A DNA stretch of 64,000 nt from Stentor roeselii (lineage: Eukaryota; Ciliophora; Heterotrichea; Heterotrichida; Stentoridae). The stretch covers positions 147,082 through 211,081 of the forward strand of contig RSEH01000030.1 of the NCBI GenBank assembly GCA_006503475.1, given 5' to 3'. Both the position numbers and the translations under genes were made by a program. Position 1 is the stretch's first letter, and each line of letters starts with the position of its first letter. The notes under the pieces were generated by a model. The model ran no database searches and had not been told where the DNA came from. It saw nothing but the letters and a program-made list of their open reading frames with translations. Below are positions 60,446-64,000 of the stretch, one piece after another.

Positions 60446-60874
60446 TTACGAGGTAGTTTTTTCTAAAACAATTCCAATAAAATGCGCCTTTTCCTTTTCA
60501 CTAAGCCCTTTGATATGAACACAAATTTTTTCATAAGTTTCCATGTCATTCCTCGAAAACCCATACTTTTTCGAGAGTTCCTTTTTGCGATTCTCAGAAA
60601 TTCCAGAAGTCCTATTAAGCCCACTCGAGTTCTTCACAGCTGAAGTGGCCCTGCGCTGTACAGTAGACAAGTCCTTGGTAGACAATCCATCAAAGCTAGA
60701 GACCATAAATCTCTGTTTGCTGTTATTGAATTCGTTACTTCTGAGTTTTCTATCAACCGAAAACTTGCCATCAGAAGTGTTTTTTTTCATTTGTTTTTCT
60801 CTATTAACCAAGTAGAGCATTGAAATTATTATAACTACAGCGACTGCCCAGTCATTCATAATCCGGTCAATCAT
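60446..60874 (-). CDS. Small single-TM protein
   Basis: 142 residues. One N-terminal hydrophobic segment (WAVAVVIIISMLYLV, residues 9-23) acts as signal anchor, followed by a basic stretch (NREKQMKK) and a hydrophilic domain with a helical C-terminus (METYEKICVHIKGLSEKEKAHFIG). The in-frame ATG at 60859 (MNDWAV) is an alternative start. No family recognised. The divergent SLC35-like gene begins only 5 bp away. Confidence 0.6.
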   Translation of the reverse strand: MIDRIMNDWAVAVVIIISMLYLVNREKQMKKNTSDGKFSVDRKLRSNEFNNSKQRFMVSSFDGLSTKDLSTVQRRATSAVKNSSGLNRTSGISENRKKELSKKYGFSRNDMETYEKICVHIKGLSEKEKAHFIGIVLEKTTS

Positions 60875-60879
60875 TCATA

Positions 60880-62019
60880 ATGGTGTCCAGCAGAACTATC
60901 ATCTTGCTCTACATGACTGGCTACTTGTTAGCCGGGGCAATCAACACAGTCCTACTCAAGTCACTAGACAGCTTCATAGTCGATGGGAACCGGTTCAGAC
61001 ATCCTTATTTCCAAGTCTCAAGTCTTTTCCTAGGCGAGTTTTCTTGCATGTTCATGTCAGGCATTTTGTCCTTCATAAGGAAAAAGCGTGCCAGGCTTTC
61101 AGAGTACCGAGTTTTGAACACCAAGTCGATAAACCGGCCAGAAAGTAGCAGTAAAAAGTTTAAAATCTTCTTGTTCGGCATCCCTGCTCTGCTCTTTCTG
61201 GTCGCTGCTGGACTGATGTTCGTTGGACTTGCATTGTCAGCTGCTTCTGTTTACCAAATGGCCCGGGCCAGTCTGAGTATATTTGTGGCGATTTACAGCG
61301 TGATCTTTTTAAAGCAGAAGATTTTCAGACATCAAGTCACAGGAATCCTGCTGCTGCTGGCAGGACTTATAATAGTCCAGACTTCGCATGTGATAAATCA
61401 GCCGAATAGCTCAGATGATCCAATAATGGGAGGAATTATCTTGATTCTTAGTCAGATCATCGCTGCTGCAGTGCTCGTCGTTGAGGAGTATCTGCTGAGG
61501 TCGATTGATGTGGAGCCGTTAAGAGCAATTGGCGTTGAAGGAATGTGCGGGTTTTTGTATACTTTGGTACTTTTGCCTATTCTTTACTTTATCCCGTGCT
61601 CGAACCAGGTGCTTTGCTCGGATGGAAAAGTTGAAGACTCGATTTTAGCGATTAAGCAACTGTTCTCGGATGGGAACCTTTTGATGCTCTGGCTCGGGTT
61701 CATGTTTACCATTGCGCTGTTGTATTGGACTGGCATCTATACCACAAAGTATGCAAGTGCCTTGGCAAGGTCCACTTATGAAACTTCTCGGTCTATTCTT
61801 GTTTGGATGTTTTCTATACTTATTGGTTGGGAAGTTTTCACTTTTCTGCAACTTGGAGGGTTTATGGTCATGACTTTTGGACTCTTGCTGTTTAACGAAA
61901 TCATTATCTTCCCGTATTTTGGATTCAGGGAAGCAGTTGAAAAACATCGACAGGAGAAAAATAAGGAAGAGTTTGAAGATTCTGCTAGTTCGAGAGAATC
62001 GGGCTCGGTTAAGTCTTAA
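60880..62019 (+). CDS. SLC35F6-like membrane transporter (DMT superfamily)
   Basis: 379 residues with about ten hydrophobic segments and the DMT/EamA arrangement. N-terminal GYLLAGAINTVLLKSLD resembles the SLC35F6 start (GxxNTL..K..D). VGLALSAASVYQMARASLSIFVAIYSVIFLKQ is the signature of the fourth helix pair, where SVYQM is highly conserved in SLC35F6. A second half mirrors the first (TTKYASALARSTYETSRSILVW, then IGWEVF). The cytosolic tail is acidic and Ser-rich. SLC35F6 sits in lysosomal/mitochondrial membranes; its substrate is unknown. Confidence 0.85.
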   Translation: MVSSRTIILLYMTGYLLAGAINTVLLKSLDSFIVDGNRFRHPYFQVSSLFLGEFSCMFMSGILSFIRKKRARLSEYRVLNTKSINRPESSSKKFKIFLFGIPALLFLVAAGLMFVGLALSAASVYQMARASLSIFVAIYSVIFLKQKIFRHQVTGILLLLAGLIIVQTSHVINQPNSSDDPIMGGIILILSQIIAAAVLVVEEYLLRSIDVEPLRAIGVEGMCGFLYTLVLLPILYFIPCSNQVLCSDGKVEDSILAIKQLFSDGNLLMLWLGFMFTIALLYWTGIYTTKYASALARSTYETSRSILVWMFSILIGWEVFTFLQLGGFMVMTFGLLLFNEIIIFPYFGFREAVEKHRQEKNKEEFEDSASSRESGSVKS

Positions 62020-62092
62020 ATAAAGTTTTGTATTCTGAATGTAGTAACTAAAGAATCAAGGATAATTCAGTTTAATGATATCTAATTAGAAA

Positions 62093-62752
62093 CTAAGCGA
62101 AAAGCACTGATAGCACTTTTTCACATTGTTCAGTGAGTTCTTTTACTTCTGGTACTGCAGATACTTCTTCATACCATGCTTTGATTTCTGGATGATTATC
62201 GAGTTGGAACAAGCCGATCACTAAATTGATTTCATTGAAGGCAAAGATGTCAGCTATTGTCATTGAAGAAGTCCGGGCAACGTATCGTGTTTCAGCCAGC
62301 ATCCATTTAAGATCTGCTAAAAATTGTTCAAATTTCGCCTTTAGTGGCACTTCTTGCTCTTCTGTTAAGGCGACTCCTCCGAACTTAGGAAAAATAACCT
62401 TTTGCTCTAAGTAGTTGTTGCATGGATCTCTAGTTCCTTGATGATGCCAATGCAAATATGCATTGATACGACTTCGGACTTTCAGGTCTTTAGGGTACCA
62501 AGAATTATCTGTTGAGAAGGCTTCTGATAAGTAAGATACTATTGCTGCACTTTCCCACAGAGTGTAGTCTCCATGGGAAATAGCTGGCATCTCTTGAAAT
62601 GGGTTTATTTTAGTGAACTCTGGGGTTTGATACTCTCCTTTCACGTAGTCGATCACTTCAAATGTATGAGGAATGCTTGATAACTTGCAGAAGGCTAATA
62701 CTGATCGAACAGGCTGGGAGACAATATCACCATAGACCTTAAGTTCTGACAT
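62093..62752 (-). CDS. Glutathione S-transferase, theta-like
   Basis: 219 residues, normal GST length. The N-terminal thioredoxin-like domain reads LKVYGDIVSQPVRSVLAFCKLSS; the SQPVR segment supplies the catalytic Ser of theta-class enzymes. GEYQTPEFTKINPFQEMPAI and the ESAAI glutathione-binding pair follow. The helical C-terminal domain has the theta phrase YLHWHHQGTR and the family motif SMTIADIFAFNEI (N-capping box and Asp). It should conjugate glutathione to electrophiles in the cytosol. Intact, single exon. Confidence 0.93.
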   Translation of the reverse strand: MSELKVYGDIVSQPVRSVLAFCKLSSIPHTFEVIDYVKGEYQTPEFTKINPFQEMPAISHGDYTLWESAAIVSYLSEAFSTDNSWYPKDLKVRSRINAYLHWHHQGTRDPCNNYLEQKVIFPKFGGVALTEEQEVPLKAKFEQFLADLKWMLAETRYVARTSSMTIADIFAFNEINLVIGLFQLDNHPEIKAWYEEVSAVPEVKELTEQCEKVLSVLFA

Positions 62753-64000
62753 GTTTTATTGGAATTCGTTCAACACAAAAATTGTGATTAAATCAGCACT
62801 TTGAGGAAATTATATGAATTGATAACTAAGGTTAAATGATTGATTTAGAGACTTAGTGCAAGAATTTCAACATTAATTTAATTTTGATTCAAAATTTGAA
62901 ATCAGCATGATTGAAAACTAAAAGAATGCCTTGATTAATCTAGGACTAAAAATTAGCTGCTATTAGATTCAAAAATTTATATATTTGTGAAAAGTTGATG
63001 AAGGAAAATAATAGTAAACACAAAGATGTGAAGTAAGGCTTCTTTTTCTGATGATAATAGACTCAATTTTTAAGATTTGTGGATAATTTAGTGATTTGTA
63101 TTGAAGTGAAACTCAAACTTTTAAAGGAGTTTATTTAATAATGCATTTAAAGAAATGGGAAGAAGTGATGGATCAAGTGAAAGGATAATATTATTAAGAA
63201 GTCGGAAAAAATTATGAATTGAATGATATTTAAGGTTTAAGTAATGCAATTTCGTCAGATTCTTATTATTTGCTTAAAATTGTTTATATTCAATGATCAA
63301 CAAAAATGTTTCAAAGGTAGGATATTTGGAGTTTGAATTATATCATGGCTTTAATAAATTTTATTAAATATTTTTACATGATAAAAATTGTCCATTCTTA
63401 CTAATCATATTCAGAGCTGCACCTTGTAAAATCCTTATTAATCCTAAAAAGATTCAAATAATTAAGATTTACTATCTTGTTGATTTAATTCAGCATATGA
63501 AATGTGGTTTAATTTTCATATACTTTTTTTTCTATCCAGATCAATTTCATTAACAATATAAATCCACTTACTGCCAATATCACTGAAACAATGAAAATTT
63601 AAAAAATGATAGTATTAAATAATCGTAATCATGATAATATTCCTAATTATTCTTATATAAAAATGAATCATCAAAGCCTCTACCCATACTTTTATCTGAT
63701 TTATCAGTCATCCAAGGATAAACTTTAAAATTAATATAAATTGGATATTTCTAATTAGATAATCATCAATTCTATTAAACAAATAGCTCCAACTCAAAAC
63801 ATGGATAATACAAAAGTCAAAGGTCATTTTCTCTGAAAACCAAGGTACTCTATTCCATTAATCATCTTGCAATTTAAATTATGACACAATAAATTATATA
63901 ATATAATATTCCTTCACAACGTGAAAGCCATTGCAAGTTTAAAGTTAATTTGCCAAACTTTCAGTATCCTTAAATTAGAGAAACCAAAACTCCATTTAGA
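62753..64000. other. AT-rich region without genes
   Basis: About 1.25 kb upstream of the GST gene to the window edge. No open frame, repeat array or tRNA-like fold that I can support. Confidence 0.55.

Overview
The window looks like macronuclear DNA of a heterotrich ciliate, most probably Stentor coeruleus or a close relative. The evidence is internal. Genes are very dense and AT-rich, and all three stop codons TAA, TAG and TGA end genes, so the code is standard. At least four genes only become continuous when a 15-nt GT..AG intron is removed, which is the tiny-intron signature described for Stentor. An 8-nt CCCTAACA array of the heterotrich telomere type is also present. I could not run any search, so product names rest on motifs I can read by eye.

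Layout. 0-8 kb: a partial secreted Kelch-repeat gene, a long spacer with a possible gene remnant, a small HTH-like gene, a WD40 gene broken by two frameshifts, and a PP2A-type phosphatase gene interrupted by an in-frame TGA. 8-13.9 kb: a cyclic-nucleotide-gated-type potassium channel, a degenerate DEAD-box protein, and a 2.4 kb AT-rich desert. 13.9-18.7 kb: a tandem array of four paralogous four-TM proteins with conserved loop cysteines. 19-30 kb: a DYRK kinase, an armadillo-like membrane protein, a PX protein, coiled-coil proteins, a CBM20 protein and the chaperonin subunit CCT7. 30-39 kb: a signalling block with two CDPK-like pseudokinases, an ankyrin-PH-AGC kinase, a PDK1-like kinase, an F-BAR-PH protein and a MED27-like protein. 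39-49 kb: a small secreted protein whose 5' end and promoter are amplified into a 113-bp tandem array, a 1112-aa protein with a catalytically dead otubain-like domain plus a huge charged helix and zinc cluster, a SAS-4/CPAP centriole protein, and two helical proteins. 49-63 kb: an R2R3-type MYB protein, a TBC-rhodanese-TTC39 fusion, a DYRK-like kinase with altered catalytic motifs, an Alba protein, Rab geranylgeranyltransferase alpha, an SLC35F6-like transporter and a theta-like GST. The last 1.2 kb shows no gene.

Genes are not in operons but are extremely compact. Several head-to-head pairs have only 5-29 bp between start codons, and several tail-to-tail pairs abut or overlap at their stop codons. 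Recurrent themes are protein kinases and dead enzyme folds (CDPK, otubain, DEAD-box), and tandem amplification of coding and promoter DNA. The best leads for new biology are the four-TM family, the pseudo-otubain fusion, the promoter array at 39.7-40.45 kb, and telomere-type repeats placed in the sense orientation about 45-50 bp upstream of two start codons.
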